64,000 nucleotides of DNA, taken from positions 29,120,306 through 29,184,305 of the forward strand of contig OZ020616.1 of the NCBI GenBank assembly GCA_963971575.1. The letters run 5' to 3'. Shown piece by piece: positions 8,721 to 19,175 of this stretch (position 1 is its first letter; every line of letters begins with the position of its first letter). The notes beneath the pieces are model-generated. The model had not been told where the DNA came from. It was given only the letters and a program-made list of their open reading frames with translations, and did no database searches. A program made the translations under genes and the position numbers. Origin of the DNA: Liopterus haemorrhoidalis. Its lineage: Eukaryota; Arthropoda; Insecta; Coleoptera; Dytiscidae.

Positions 8721-9777
8721 TGACGTCAGCATCCGATATATTATCATTAAATGTCAACTCCACTAAAACTAGAAAATAGTCGGAAGAATGGTTTAGGTGT
8801 AATAAATTAAAACTAAACAGCGACAAAACAGAAAATATGATAATATCAAATAAAAAAATCACATGCGAAAAAAGTAGCTAAAATTTCTAGGAGTATTCAT
8901 AGATAATAATATTACGTGGAATTACCATATATTCAAGCTATGTAAAAAGCTGTCATCTACTTTATTCGCACTACGTCGGATCAGTACAACTATAGAGGTG
9001 AAACGGCAAGACTGGCTTACTTTTCAAATTTTCAGTCACTTAAGCTATGGCATCTTGTTATGGGGAACAAGCAGTAACAGAAATAAAATTTTTATTATCC
9101 AAAAAAAAGCGATACGTATTCTGTCTAATGCAAACTACTTAGCTCACTGCCGACCACTATTTCAAAAACTTAAAATTCTACCCGTACCTTGTATCTTCAT
9201 TTATTTTACAGTAATTTATTTTAAAAAGCATATCAAAAAATATACAACTCACTGAAACATTCATTCACACCATACAAGAAATAAAAACAAATATAAAACT
9301 TAAAAAAAATTAGACTTAATAAATCAAAACAAGGTCCAGAATACTGGGGTCCAATATTTTTTAATAAACTGCCAGAACAATTTAAAATATTACAAAATAT
9401 ACCATTTAAAAAGTCTGTTAGGAATATGTTACTGAAACATTGTTTTTATACAATCGAAGAATATCTCTGTACTCCATTAGAATAAGTATTTATTAAAAAT
9501 GTATATTATATATAAGTGTGAAATTATGTTATAAAATTATATTATGTATGTATGTATATGTATATAGGCATGTACGATACGTATGTGTGTTCTGTATTTA
9601 CATGTATGTACGGATATGTTATATGTGCGTACATCTGTATATGTATTTGCAAGAGTATATGTATATGTGTGTGTGCATCTGTGTATTTATATGTACAGGT
9701 ACATGCATAACCCTGACACCAGGCATGCAATTACTTTGTAAATAACCTGCAATAAAAATTATTATTATTATTATTAT
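8721..9777 (+). pseudogene. LINE relic A, RT thumb, C-terminal domain and 3' end
   Basis: In broken frames this part reads CNKLKLNSDKTENMI (the stretch after YADD), FLGVFIDNNITWNYH, SYGILLWGTSSNRNKIFIIQKKAIRIL, and finally YWGPIFFNKLP, the standard C-terminal order of CR1/Daphne/Jockey-like RT proteins. There are frame breaks near 8880, 9255 and 9310. The coding part ends near 9485. The 3' UTR is rich in TATG/TGTA strings (9535-9710) and ends in AATAAAA followed by (TTA)6-7 at 9756-9777, the microsatellite tail expected for this LINE type and also seen at 37062-37091. Confidence 0.75.
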
Positions 9778-12731
9778 GGGGTTTGTCAGGTCTTGACAAG
9801 CGTCCACTAATCTCAAACTTCAGCAACCTTTTCAGCCGCGTCATACTAGAGATTATTGGAGCTAAATACACACGACTGCATCCCAAACCCTGGCGATATT
9901 ATTATTATTATATTATTATTATTAACTATGTATGGGCGTTCTACAATTTCTTCATCATCGTCTGCTGCAAATGTTCTAAATCAGAATCCATGATTTCCTT
10001 ATTTAAAAATAAATGTAAATTATCTATATTTTTCTTGTTTCAGAATAAATTAAAGTAGATTACTAAATTATTTTGATATAGGTAATTAACAATAAAATAG
10101 TACACATAATGGAAACAGGTGTATGTTATATGTAGGTATATAAAGTGTAGGTATGTCTAATATATAATACTTAATATAATACTTGTTATATTATATATTT
10201 TACGTATATATGCTTATATTATGTACATACATATATTTATCAATAAAATGTTTTTTTTACACCCATCTGTCAAAATCTGTCATTTTTATCCAATGGATAA
10301 CATTTATCAGTACCTACACGGTGTGAATAACTTATCATGTAGCTAACTTAGGTACTCTATAGATAAATAATTGGAAATACACAAAAAATCGTTTATTCCC
10401 TTGATAATAACTTATCCCATAAATAGTCAATTTTATCTATGGTTGGAAATACCGGGCCTTAGCAAAATAATCAAAGTACCAGTGGCGCAACTACGGACCC
10501 GCTACTACCAAAACCGTGAGCAGGCACACCATTTAAGGACCCGTCGAATCTCTAAATGACTTTTTTTGTAGTCATTTGGTCACTCTAGACAAAATTGATA
10601 AACCTACTAGGGTGCTCAAAGAAAATTCTGGTGTGGAGTCCAAAATATGAAGTTATCCCACTACAAAGAACTATTATAGCAAATTTTGTTAAAAAAAAAT
10701 TAATAAATAACTCATTAACATCTATTACACGTTCACTGCAGTAGACAAATCTTCATTCTATTTTCTATTTTTAATTACATAAATACGTAATACAAAAATT
10801 GCTTCTCTTTCCTGAAAAGGAACTGTTTAATATTGTGTAAGACATCCTAAGAACGCAGTTTAAATAATTGGTGTCGTTATCGTAACACTTTAAAAGGACA
10901 TTTTAAATGTGTTATAAACAAAATGTTACCTAATAAGAACAATTTCAATAACAAGCAAAACAAATGTTAACTCCCTCAACAGCACCAATGAGACCGATTA
11001 GTACAACAAAATGGCTTTACTGTAGAACATAAACTTATTTTACGTCCGCATAGCAAAAAGTCCGTAAATTTGTGTTTATTTGACACAGCCAGAAAGGTTT
11101 AAAAGATAAATGATAATGAATACAATTAATATAGGTCATTTCACAAACACATACAATTACGTCTCTATAAAATAAATTTTAGAATCAGAATTTATTTGAT
11201 ACAAAAACATTACAGTTGTACATGGATTCCAAAAATAACCCATAAAATTTACTATCCACTAAATATTTCACAACAATGTTTTACTTGATTTTAATCAATA
11301 CTCTGATCAAACTCTGTACTCGTAGTGCCAATTAAAATTTTTAAAAATTAATCAACTAGTTGGAACTGAACACGCATAGTATAAAATTCACAGAAGTACG
11401 AAGTTTACTGATCGTAATTAGAGAAACTATTCAGTGGAAGGCTAATTTAAAAAGTTCTTTTTTCAACATGACATCTACAAAAAATGTGAATTCATTGTTA
11501 GCGAATTTACGTAAAGCTGGACATTTATTTTAAGCCTGCATTTTAATAACTGAATAAAAATTTTGAAGTTATTTGCTTCAAGGTATATACAAAATAAATT
11601 GGTGTTTTATAATTTATCTCATATTTTAATAATACAGAATGTTTGAATGAACGTCAGCCGATTTAGTTTTTTAATAACTTTTAAGTAAAACACTTTTAAT
11701 TAATTGTTTTTTATGGATCGTTTATTTAACTCTTGGCATTAAGTATGAAAAAATATATCTACTGGAAGTTAAAAAAAAGATGTGAAATGTGAATTTTCAC
11801 ACATTTCAGGGTTTTGCAGGTATCTAGGTTCTCGTATGAAAGTAAGTGACAGCAGCTAACAGCGTGAACCACATGCCAAATGTTTGGAACAATTGAGCCC
11901 CTAGCACACAAGTGAGTCACTAGCTTGACAAATCGAACATATCGAACCACACCGAACATCTATGAATTCGGTGTGGTTCAATAAATTTGGCTAGCGGTAA
12001 AAATATGATAGTAGATTATATTACGTGCTGCAATAAGCACTAAAAGCCATAAAGGCAATACACCAAAGTTTTAATTTACTAATTAACTAACTAACTAACC
12101 GAAAACAAATTATCCAGAACGCAAAGTGAGAAATTTGTTGTGCCCACAACGCGTAGCGGGTTTTAATTTATTAGAATAATCAAATACTGGTATTGCAAAC
12201 AGCATGCATAGAAGAAATAGCAAAATTTATGAATATAAACGAGAGAAGAGATAATTAAAAATGTATCAACACGGTTTAATAAATGTTTTGAAAATGATAA
12301 AATAAGATTCATTTAATTATAAAAGAGGGGATCAATAAATACAGTTTCATATTTGGAAGTTAGTTAGCCAGCAATTTTAGTCAAGCATCACACAAACTTT
12401 TCATACAGAGGTCACTTCCATTTACGAATTATATTTAATAGTAAGTCATGTTTTAATATGTTGAATAATAGTTTTACTTGGTAAAACATGATTATAAGTA
12501 AAGGGTACTGAAATGAATCACTTAGTAAAGTTTCACAAGTAATTTTCTTCATCTAGGTGACTGCAGTTTCGGAGTTAGCGAAGCACGGGTACACTCACTA
12601 GTAATATATAAATATAAGGATTATAATAAATACACTAATTTTTGCAAATCCGCCTAAAATTATCGTTAAAATAAAAATTCAATAACACTGAAAAAGACAA
12701 CAACAACAAAAAAAAAACAATTACAATAAAA
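9778..12731. other. Intergenic stretch without recognisable genes
   Basis: About 3 kb of AT-rich sequence. It holds a second (ATT)n run at 9895-9926, possibly the end of another LINE 3' scrap beginning with the non-repetitive segment 9778-9894; a palindromic core copy at 11776-11825 (listed separately); and many short open frames with no recognisable motif. I see no inverted-repeat element with a target duplication here. Confidence 0.5.
11776..11825. repeat. Dispersed hairpin core, copy 1
   Basis: Core GTGAATTTTCACAC with flanks GATGTGAA and ATTTCAGGGTTTTGCAGGTAT. Four related copies occur in the window (also 32383, 33478 and 43432). The arms GTGTGAA/TTCACAC flank two bases; in this copy the left arm is ATGTGAA. 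Confidence 0.7.
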
Positions 12732-13359
12732 TTAATGACATGTGTGTGCTAGTCGGTTTTCACAAATTTCTTTTATATTTGGACGAATTTTTGACAAACA
12801 AACACGCATCTCTTCGTCCAATATTTTCAAACTGATTCTTTTTCTGCGTTTTTATGTTTGTCATAGCCGAAAATCTTTGCTCACTTATGTGAAAAGACCT
12901 ACCTATTTATATAGGTAAAAAATATACCTATAAGGCTTTTTTTCATATTTGAGGGTAAACATTTTAACAAAAAATCCGGAATGTATACCCTTATGTTTCG
13001 AGTCATACACTGTCGGATTTAAAGCAAAGAAATAGCGTTCCATATTTTCCAATCTAAATGTTCTGAAATTTTGTTCAATAATTGTGGAAATTTGTTCCAT
13101 CATAGTTGCATAATGATGGGAACATTTCATAATTTCCTTTCTTAAATTCTTTGAACCATAGTTCAATTTTACCTCTCGTTTTTGTTGAAGATAATATATT
13201 CTCATTTTTTTCTTGTATACTTGTGTTAGTTTTGTTTAGAATTTCGAAAATATCTAACAAATATGCTAATATTAATAAAAAATGTTCATCTTGCAGTAAT
13301 TTTATGAATTGAAAACTACTATTAAATTTAAATTATGGTAAATTGACACCCTCTCAGGT
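12732..13359 (-). pseudogene. hAT transposase relic, ZBED5/SCAND3-like
   Basis: Read on the minus strand, from 13310 down: LLILAYLLDIFEILNKTNTSIQEKN, then FKKGNYEMFPSL, then HYATMMEQISTIIEQNFRTF, then after frame changes EQRFSAMTNIKTQKKN and finally DEEMRVCLSKIRPNIKEIC with a TAA at 12732-12734. This is the order seen in the C-terminal half of hAT transposases of the ZBED5/SCAND3 group, ending in the dimerisation region. At least two frameshifts (near 12800 and 12900-13080) and the absence of the BED finger and catalytic N-terminal part show it is dead. Its outer terminal repeat survives at 14056-14092, on the far side of a LINE insertion. Confidence 0.75.
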
Positions 13360-13369
13360 AGCTTGCGAC

Positions 13370-14045
13370 CACTTTTTTTCAGAGGAAATCTTTTAGAGAC
13401 ACCGAAGATACCTCCTCGGTAGTGTCGGACTCTCCAATAAACCCCTGCTTTGCCCCTTTTCTCCGTCGAGGTACTATCGCTAGACATGACCTCTCCATGG
13501 TGGGCTAGTTTAGTTGCTCCTTTCGTCCCTTACTTCTTGATGAATCCTTTCATCATACTCTTTCTTTGTCATGATGGAACGTATCATCCGTCGGACCTCT
13601 TCTCAGTTGCTTCTCGAGCTGAGCATTTTTTCTGTTACGTTCTCTGGCGACAGCTTTGCTTTTAATATGGTCTCCGTAAGTCTCCGGTGTTCGGACCATC
13701 TTACTCAGGCGAACAGCGTGTGTTCAGCCATGTCGACTGCGCCGCAGTAGAGACAGAAGTCGTCCGGTTCCTTCCCTATTCTTTTAGTAAAAGCTCTGAA
13801 GGATCCATGTGCCGTCAGAGCTTGCGTTAAATGGAAATCGAGAATCCTGTGCTTGCATGCTGTCCATTCTTCGATGTTGGGAATCAAGCGTTTGGTCCAT
13901 TGTCCTTTCTCCGTGTTCGCATCCCATTCAGCCTGCCATCTGGCTAGAGAGCGAGCCCTGGCCTGGACGCTCTCCTCTCGCCCCCCGCCAGCTTCGAAAA
14001 TGTCCCTCGTCGACATGAATTTATAGGAAGCCAGCTTGAATTGCC
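13370..14045 (-). mobile_element. 5'-truncated R1-like LINE copy
   Basis: A minus-strand copy of the 3' end of an R1-clade LINE related to the full-length one at 23214-31273. It has a short A tail (T run at 13372-13379), a 3' UTR matching the larger element (AGAGGAAATCTTTTAGAGACACC near 13380), and the last 100 codons of ORF2 at 13705-14030, including KGQWTKRLIPNIEEW and the zinc-knuckle-like CLYCGAVDMAEHTLFA. It is flanked by a 10-bp duplication AGCTTGCGAC (13360-13369 and 14046-14055), so it is a bona fide target-primed insertion into the hAT relic. It lacks the large tandem repeats found in the 3' UTR of the full-length copy. Confidence 0.8.
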
Positions 14046-14055
14046 AGCTTGCGAC

Positions 14056-14092
14056 ACCCTAAGGTGTAGCGACACCCACTTTGGAAACCACT
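14056..14092. repeat. Terminal repeat of the hAT relic
   Basis: The sequence ends CCCACTTTGGAAACCACTG; read inward it starts CAGTGGTTTCCAAAGTGGG, the usual terminus of ZBED5-like hAT elements. The next 8 bases ATTTAAAC would be the duplication, but I could not find the partner end to the left. Confidence 0.55.
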
Positions 14093-14436
14093 GATTTAAA
14101 CATATTAATATCAAAAGTTATTGTTCTTCGACACCAAGTGAAAACTACATTCGTTCTACAGCAATTCTAAACTCTTAAGCCGCATCCTCACTGAAGTTAC
14201 AACAAGGAACTTTTTGTTGATATGCTATGAAAGTTGCAAGTTGCAAGTTTTCAAAAAAGTTGCCGATTGTTACTCATGTTTCTTCAAGAATCTGTTGCCA
14301 GTGATAAAAATCACCACTTGTTCCATGTTTCAATTCGGAGGGATAAATATTAAAGAAAAATTGCGACCGCCAGAAAATAAGTCATAACAGGAATAAATGT
14401 TCGTTCAGAGTGTACAGTTCGTAGTTCAGTTTAAAG
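14093..14436. other. Short unannotated spacer
   Basis: About 340 bp between the hAT relic and the long-inverted-repeat element. Nothing recognisable, apart from the 9-bp duplication CAGTTTAAA at its right end (14428-14436). Confidence 0.5.
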
Positions 14437-15580
14437 GCTCCGTGAAGTTAGCAGTCCACTGAAAGCACTAACGAAAATTCGTCAGCCATCCGTTAGTGCT
14501 TCGTTAGTGCTTCGTTAGTGCCTGTTAGTGCTTCATAAAAAATTGTAGCCACCCTAACCGATTTCGAAAAAAAAGCAATTCAAAATGGACTGCTAACTTC
14601 ACGCTTCGTTGGAAGCACTAACGAAAATTCGTCGGCCATCCGTTAGTGCCTCGTTAGTGCCTGTTAGTGCTTCCTTAAAATTTGTAGCCACCCTAACTGT
14701 TTTTGAGATATTGAGCATTCAAAAAAATAAGCGTGAAGTTAGCAGTCCACTGAAAGCACTAACGAAAATTCGTCGGCCATCCGTTAGTGCCTGTTAGTAC
14801 TTCATTAAAATTTGTAGCCACCCTAACCGTTTTTGAAAAATTGAGCTTTCAAAAAATCGACCATGAAGTTAGCAGTCCACTGAAAGCACTAACGAAAATT
14901 CGTCGGCCATCCGTTAGTGCCTCGTTAGTGCTTGTTAGTGCTTCATTAAAATTTGTAGCCACCCTAACCGTTTTTGAGATATTGAGCATTAAAAAAAATA
15001 AGCGTGAAGTTAGCAGTCCACTGAAAGCACTAACGAAAATTCGTCGGCCATCCGTTAGTGCCTCATTAGTGCCTGTTAGTGCTTCATTAAAATTTGTAGC
15101 CACTCTAACCGTTTTTGAGAAATAGAGCATTCAAAAAAATAAGCGTGAAGTTAGCAGTCCACTGAAAGCACTAACGAAAATTCGTCAGTCATCCGTTAGT
15201 GCCTCGTTAGTGCCTGTTAGTGCTTCATTAAAATTTGTAGCCACCCTAACCGTTTTTGAGAAATAGAGCATTCAAAAAAATAAGCGTGAAGTTAGCAGTC
15301 CACTGAAAGCACTAACGAAAATTCGTCGGCCATCCGTTAGTGCCTCGTTAGTGCCTGTTAGTGCTTCATTAAAATTTGTAGCCAACCTAACCGTTTTTGA
15401 GAAATTGATCTTTCAAAAAATCGACCGTGAAGTTAGGAGTCCACTGAAAGCACTAACCAAAATTCGTCGGCCATCCGTTAGTGCCTCGTTAGTACCTGTT
15501 AGTGCTTCATTAAAATTGGAATCCACCCAACCCGTTTTTTAGAAATTGAGCTTTCAAAAAAATAAGCGTGAAGTTAGATG
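14437..15580. repeat. Left tandem array, about 8 units of 142 bp
   Basis: Units start with GTGAAGTTAGCAGTCCACTG near 14442, 14732, 14861, 15003, 15144, 15286 and 15427, mostly 141-142 bp apart. Each unit contains GCACTAACG ... CGTTAGTGC, a 9-bp inverted repeat, and several extra TTAGTGC copies. One early junction near 14585 carries the reverse complement GGACTGCTAACTTCACG, so the outermost unit ends in inverted orientation. Open frames that cross the array are by-products of the 141/142-bp periodicity, not genes. Confidence 0.9.
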
Positions 15581-15633
15581 GTGATTGCAATACTATATTT
15601 TTCTATAGATGGGGGTAGATTTATCTAAGATAT

Positions 15634-15876
15634 ATTAATTTATTTATTTATTTATTTTACATCGGCCTATTTCTGCAACCAGGCTAATCGCCGATGCCAG
15701 GGGCGAACTCCTACACATGGATGACGGGTGAATGATTGTGAAATGAGTGTAATGTATACATATTATTCTCGCCCGAATAATATCACCAACGGAGAATCGA
15801 ACTACCGATCGCATAATCCAGACTGTTTTCACCAGTCCAAACTGTACGACTTAATGCGCTCTACCACTCCGTTGGC
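15634..15876 (-). mobile_element. tRNA-derived SINE, left-arm copy
   Basis: A 243-bp SINE on the minus strand. Its head is tRNA-like: GCCAACGGAGTGGTAGAGC (A-box type) at the 5' end and GTAGTTCGATTCTCC (B-box type) about 80 nt later, with CCAACGGA and TCCGTTGG able to pair as an acceptor stem. The tail is (AATA)n-like. The flanking 11-bp duplication ATCTAAGATAT is at 15623-15633 and 15877-15887. It would be transcribed by RNA polymerase III and mobilised by a LINE. The same SINE, with the same duplication, is in the right arm. Confidence 0.82.
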
Positions 15877-15887
15877 ATCTAAGATAT

Positions 15888-16294
15888 GTTAAATCCCAAG
15901 ATATTTGAGAATAATTTTTACTACAATTTTACGCCTTCACACATATCATTGTATTTTCAACCCTATCTAATTAATGTAGGGCGAACTTGCAAATTAACTT
16001 CGATAACAGAATAAGCACCCAGATTTATCTGATAAGTTGAAAAAGGTATGAAAACAACTAATTAATTATATCACAAGTCAATAAATATGTAATTTGTGTA
16101 AAAAAATCGTCTATATCGTCTAATGTAAATAAGCCATTTTTAAGAAGTGTTGGACTAAATATGACTGACGATTTAAGTATGAGAAATGATAAGCAAAAGA
16201 TCTAGTGTAATAAAACACAATATTGAAGGAAAGTTTCGATGTTAGTATTTAATATAATCAATATAATAATATACAAATAACAAATCATCAAAAC
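15888..16294. repeat. Inner part of the left arm
   Basis: About 400 bp that pairs with 19176-19575 in reverse orientation (for example CGAACTTGCAAATTAACTTCG here against CGAAGTTAATTTGCAAGTTCG there) with scattered differences. It ends at CATCAAAAC, the target of foldback element A. Confidence 0.8.
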
Positions 16295-17165
16295 GGTAAC
16301 CGACGAGTTCATCAAAAATCAATTCATCGAAAATCAATTCATCGAAAAAAAATATTTTGTAAATATTTGAGAGGAATGTCGAGGGGATCGGAAAGTCAAA
16401 AAAACAGTGGTCAATAAAAGTAGTCAGACTAAGAAATAATTGTATACATTTTTTTATATGGTTTAAAAAAAGGTAAATAAAGTGACATAGTGTTTGAATA
16501 TAAATAAAGAAATATAATAAGAAAACTTATATAATAAAACAAATAAATTTTTTGTTTTTAAGGTTTAATAAGACAGGTTCTAGGCAATTGCACGCAAATA
16601 ATTTTTATAAATTCATTCACAATGATACGCATTTTAATTGGGCTAATATGGGGGGAAATAAAGTACTATGCATCTAAAAACAAGGTAATTGGTTATGTTA
16701 GGTTAGGTTAGTAAAGGTTTGGTTAGAAGAAGCCGAGCGAAGCGAGCTACCCATCTTCTAGTTTAATGACAAAACACTATCTTAGGTTAGGTTAGGTTAG
16801 TAAGGGTTTGGTTAGAAGAAGCCGAGCGAAGCGAGCTACCCATCTTCTAGTTTAATGACAAAACATTATCTTAGGTTAGGTTAGGTTAGTAAGGGTTTGT
16901 TAGAAGAAGCCGAGCGAAGCGAGCTACTCATCATCTAGTTCAATGAAATTTAAACATTATTAATAGACCAAGTATGATAGTTATTTAATAAGTGTAGTCT
17001 GTCAACTTTTATTGACCACTGCTTTTTTTGGCTTTCCGATCCCCTCGGCATTCCTCTCAAATATTTACAAAAAAAAAAAAATTCCGATGAATTGATCATT
17101 CGATGAATTGATTTTCGATAAATTGATTTTCGATGAATTGATTTTCGATGAACTTACTGTGAATC
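16295..17165. mobile_element. Foldback-type element A
   Basis: An 871-bp element with a perfect 9-bp duplication CATCAAAAC (16286-16294 and 17166-17174). Its inverted arms (16295-16431 and 16994-17165) consist of degenerate 14-bp units of the type TTCATCGAAAATCAA followed by a unique part with TTTGAGAGGAATG and CAGTGGTCAATAAAAG. The interior carries the 89-bp TTAGG-bearing repeats at 16697-16950. Tandem repeats making up the inverted arms plus a 9-bp duplication is the classic Foldback architecture. There is no coding capacity. Confidence 0.8.
16697..16950 (+). repeat. 89-bp tandem repeat with telomere-like TTAGG runs, array 1
   Basis: Three units. Each has 2-3 copies of TTAGG, then GTAAGGGTTTGGTTAGAAGA, then AGCCGAGCGAAGCGAGC and TCTTCTAGTTTAATGAC. 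TAGAAGA and TCTTCTA can pair to form a stem around the GC-rich segment. Units 2 and 3 start at 16781 and 16870 (89 bp apart); the first is shorter by one TTAGG. Confidence 0.85.
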
Positions 17166-17174
17166 CATCAAAAC

Positions 17175-17696
17175 ACAATTTAAAATTTACTTCAACTAAG
17201 CAGAACTTTTGAACTAGGAGTATTGTTAATCCGGCACCCCGCTCTACCACCTAACGATCAAACTGACTCATCAGATTAATTTATTTACTATGATCTTCTT
17301 TCTGTGATTACTTCTGACCTATAAACGATAGGTACATGGGTCAAACGGCTTTTTATTCGTTAGTAAATACACTTGCCATTAAAGTAATTTTTATTAGTAA
17401 ATCTTTAAAGGTAACGATGAAATTCCACGGCAAACAGCGTTATAATTTTCGCCGAAAATGAAAATTATAAATCATAATTGTGACTTATCTATTGACCTGC
17501 GATATATGCTCTCCCATAAATTTGTAGTAATATTAAACCTGAAAAGTCCGTCAAATATATTTTCGACATATTTCTTACAGTTTAGCCGTCGTAACGATTT
17601 TAATGTTCCGCACGCAAGATTTTTTCCGACATTTTTCCGTCCGTAGGCCCTAAAAACATGTACATCATTTAAAAACCGATTAATTTTGGCACCATT
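17175..17696. other. Spacer between the two foldback elements
   Basis: About 520 bp of AT-rich sequence within the large element, without recognisable coding or repeat structure. Confidence 0.45.
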
Positions 17697-17995
17697 AGTT
17701 CCGCGGGAACCGACGAGTTTATCGAAAATCAATTTATCGAAAGCAAATTTATCGAAAATCAATTTATCGAAAGCAAATTTATCGAAAATCAATTTATCGA
17801 AAATCAATTTATCGAAAATCAATTTATCGAAAATCAATTTATCGAAAGCTAGTTTATCGAATGCTCAATTTATCGAAAATTGATTGTTGAATTATTTCGG
17901 TAGGAATTAATAATGAAAGAAATTTTAGTTTACATTGTAATTTATTATTGTGACGGTAAATAAAGTGACATAGTGTTTGAATATAAAAACACTAT

Positions 17996-18245
17996 CTTAG
18001 GTTAGTAATGGTTTGGTTAGAAGAAGCCGAGCAAAGAGAGATACCCATCTTCTAGTTTAGTGACAAAACACTATCTTAGGTTAGGTTAGGTTAGTAAGGG
18101 TTTGGTTAGAAGAAGCCGAACGAAGCGAGCTACCCATCTTCTAGTTTAATGACAAAACACTATCTTAGGTTAGGTTAGGTTAGTAAGGGTTTGGTTAGAA
18201 GAAGTCGAGCGAAGCGAGCTACCCATCTTCTAGTTTAATGACAAA
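17996..18245 (+). repeat. 89-bp TTAGG-bearing tandem repeat, array 2
   Basis: Three units related to those at 16697-16950, with TTAGG runs beginning near 17998, 18076 and 18165 (the last two 89 bp apart). The order of motifs is unchanged, with point differences such as AAGTCGAGCG and AGCCGAACG. Confidence 0.85.
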
Positions 18246-18415
18246 ACAAACTCACACTAACATAATAATGCCACCTGTTTAAAATCACCGTAAATTGAAC
18301 AAATCATGTGTGGTATGACGCTAGTGATATGACCTATTCCCTAGTTATACCGAAAATTTATATTAATAAGAAAATTTGTTTTTATGAAATAACATAATAT
18401 CACTAAGCATTTAAT

Positions 18416-18441
18416 GGCACGTTTATCGAAATAAACGTGCC
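18416..18441. repeat. Perfect 10-bp-arm hairpin
   Basis: GGCACGTTTA, six bases TCGAAA, then TAAACGTGCC. It marks the inner boundary of the right arm of foldback element B. Confidence 0.85.
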
Positions 18442-18602
18442 ATTCGATAAATTGAGCATTCGATAAATTGATTTTCGATAAATTTGCTTTCGATAAACTT
18501 GCTTTCGATAAATTTGCTTTCGATAAATTATGTTTCGATAAATTAATTTTCGATAAATTTGTATTGGATAAATTTATTTTCGATAAATTGACCTAGAAAC
18601 AA

Positions 18603-19175
18603 TTCCGCAGGGTTCTAAATAGTAACTCCAACATTTGGTTCAAATCGGTTAAACGGCTTAGGAATGTATAGCGAACAAACAAACAAACAAACAGACAATT
18701 TTCCTCTTTTATATATATGGAGAAGAAGAAGATGTCCAATTATTTTTACTATGTATTCTCTTTCTCGCGTTCAAGACGCGGCACACAAACCTAACGGTCG
18801 AAGGAGAAAAATGCAGGTAGACCATCTAATTGAAAAATAGAGCGGTTTTTGCTGTCAATGAAAGTAAGTATGGCCAAAGATTTAATAGGTAAATATAAAG
18901 TGTTGCAGTTTATTCATATTTTTTTATATTTTATATTTTTAATAAATATAAAGCAAGCCGCACACAATTGAGATAGATAAGGTATTATACTCCGCGTCTT
19001 TGGTGCTTTATATTTTAGTTTGCAATGCAGTTGATGATAGTCGATGGTAATATTCGTTTAGTTCGTTCGTCACAAATATATTTAAAAATTATTATACCCA
19101 AAATTATTGTGTTCGTATGCTGTACCATATAAGTGTAACAGAGATAGATATACATTGATATTCGTGACCCCCCCT
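18603..19175. other. Unique centre-right part of the long-inverted-repeat element
   Basis: About 570 bp without a gene. It begins with a segment (18630-18725) of a kind common in insect repeats, with AAACGGCTTAGG, a (CAAA)n run and a TATATATA stretch. Confidence 0.45.

Larger units (their letters stand above)
17706..18602. mobile_element. Foldback-type element B
   Basis: An 897-bp relative of element A. The left arm (17706-17880) is about 11 tandem 14-bp units alternating ATTTATCGAAAATCA and ATTTATCGAAAGCAA; the right arm (18442-18602) is the same in reverse. It begins GGAACCGACGAGTT, matching GGTAACCGACGAGTT at the start of element A. The interior again holds 89-bp TTAGG-bearing repeats. 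The flanks AGTTCCGCG and AATTCCGCA (7 of 9 identical) are a probable decayed duplication. Confidence 0.72.

Noticed and set aside
9518..9745. Open frame with Y/M/C-rich repeats
   Set aside because: It is a translation of TATG/TGTA microsatellite-like sequence in a LINE 3' UTR.
12570..12604. Helitron terminus candidate (GCGAAGCACGGGTACACTCACTAGT)
   Set aside because: It ends in CTAG followed by T, but I could not identify a stable hairpin just upstream or a matching 5' end.
14609..15542. Several overlapping open frames with repeated 'ALTKIRRPSVSASL' strings on both strands
   Set aside because: They come from the 142-bp tandem repeats, whose near 3n periodicity keeps all frames open. Translations are low in complexity and exist on both strands.
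17458..17883. Open frames with 'KINLSK' and 'FDKLIFDK' repeats
   Set aside because: They are translations of the 14-bp foldback-arm units, not a protein.
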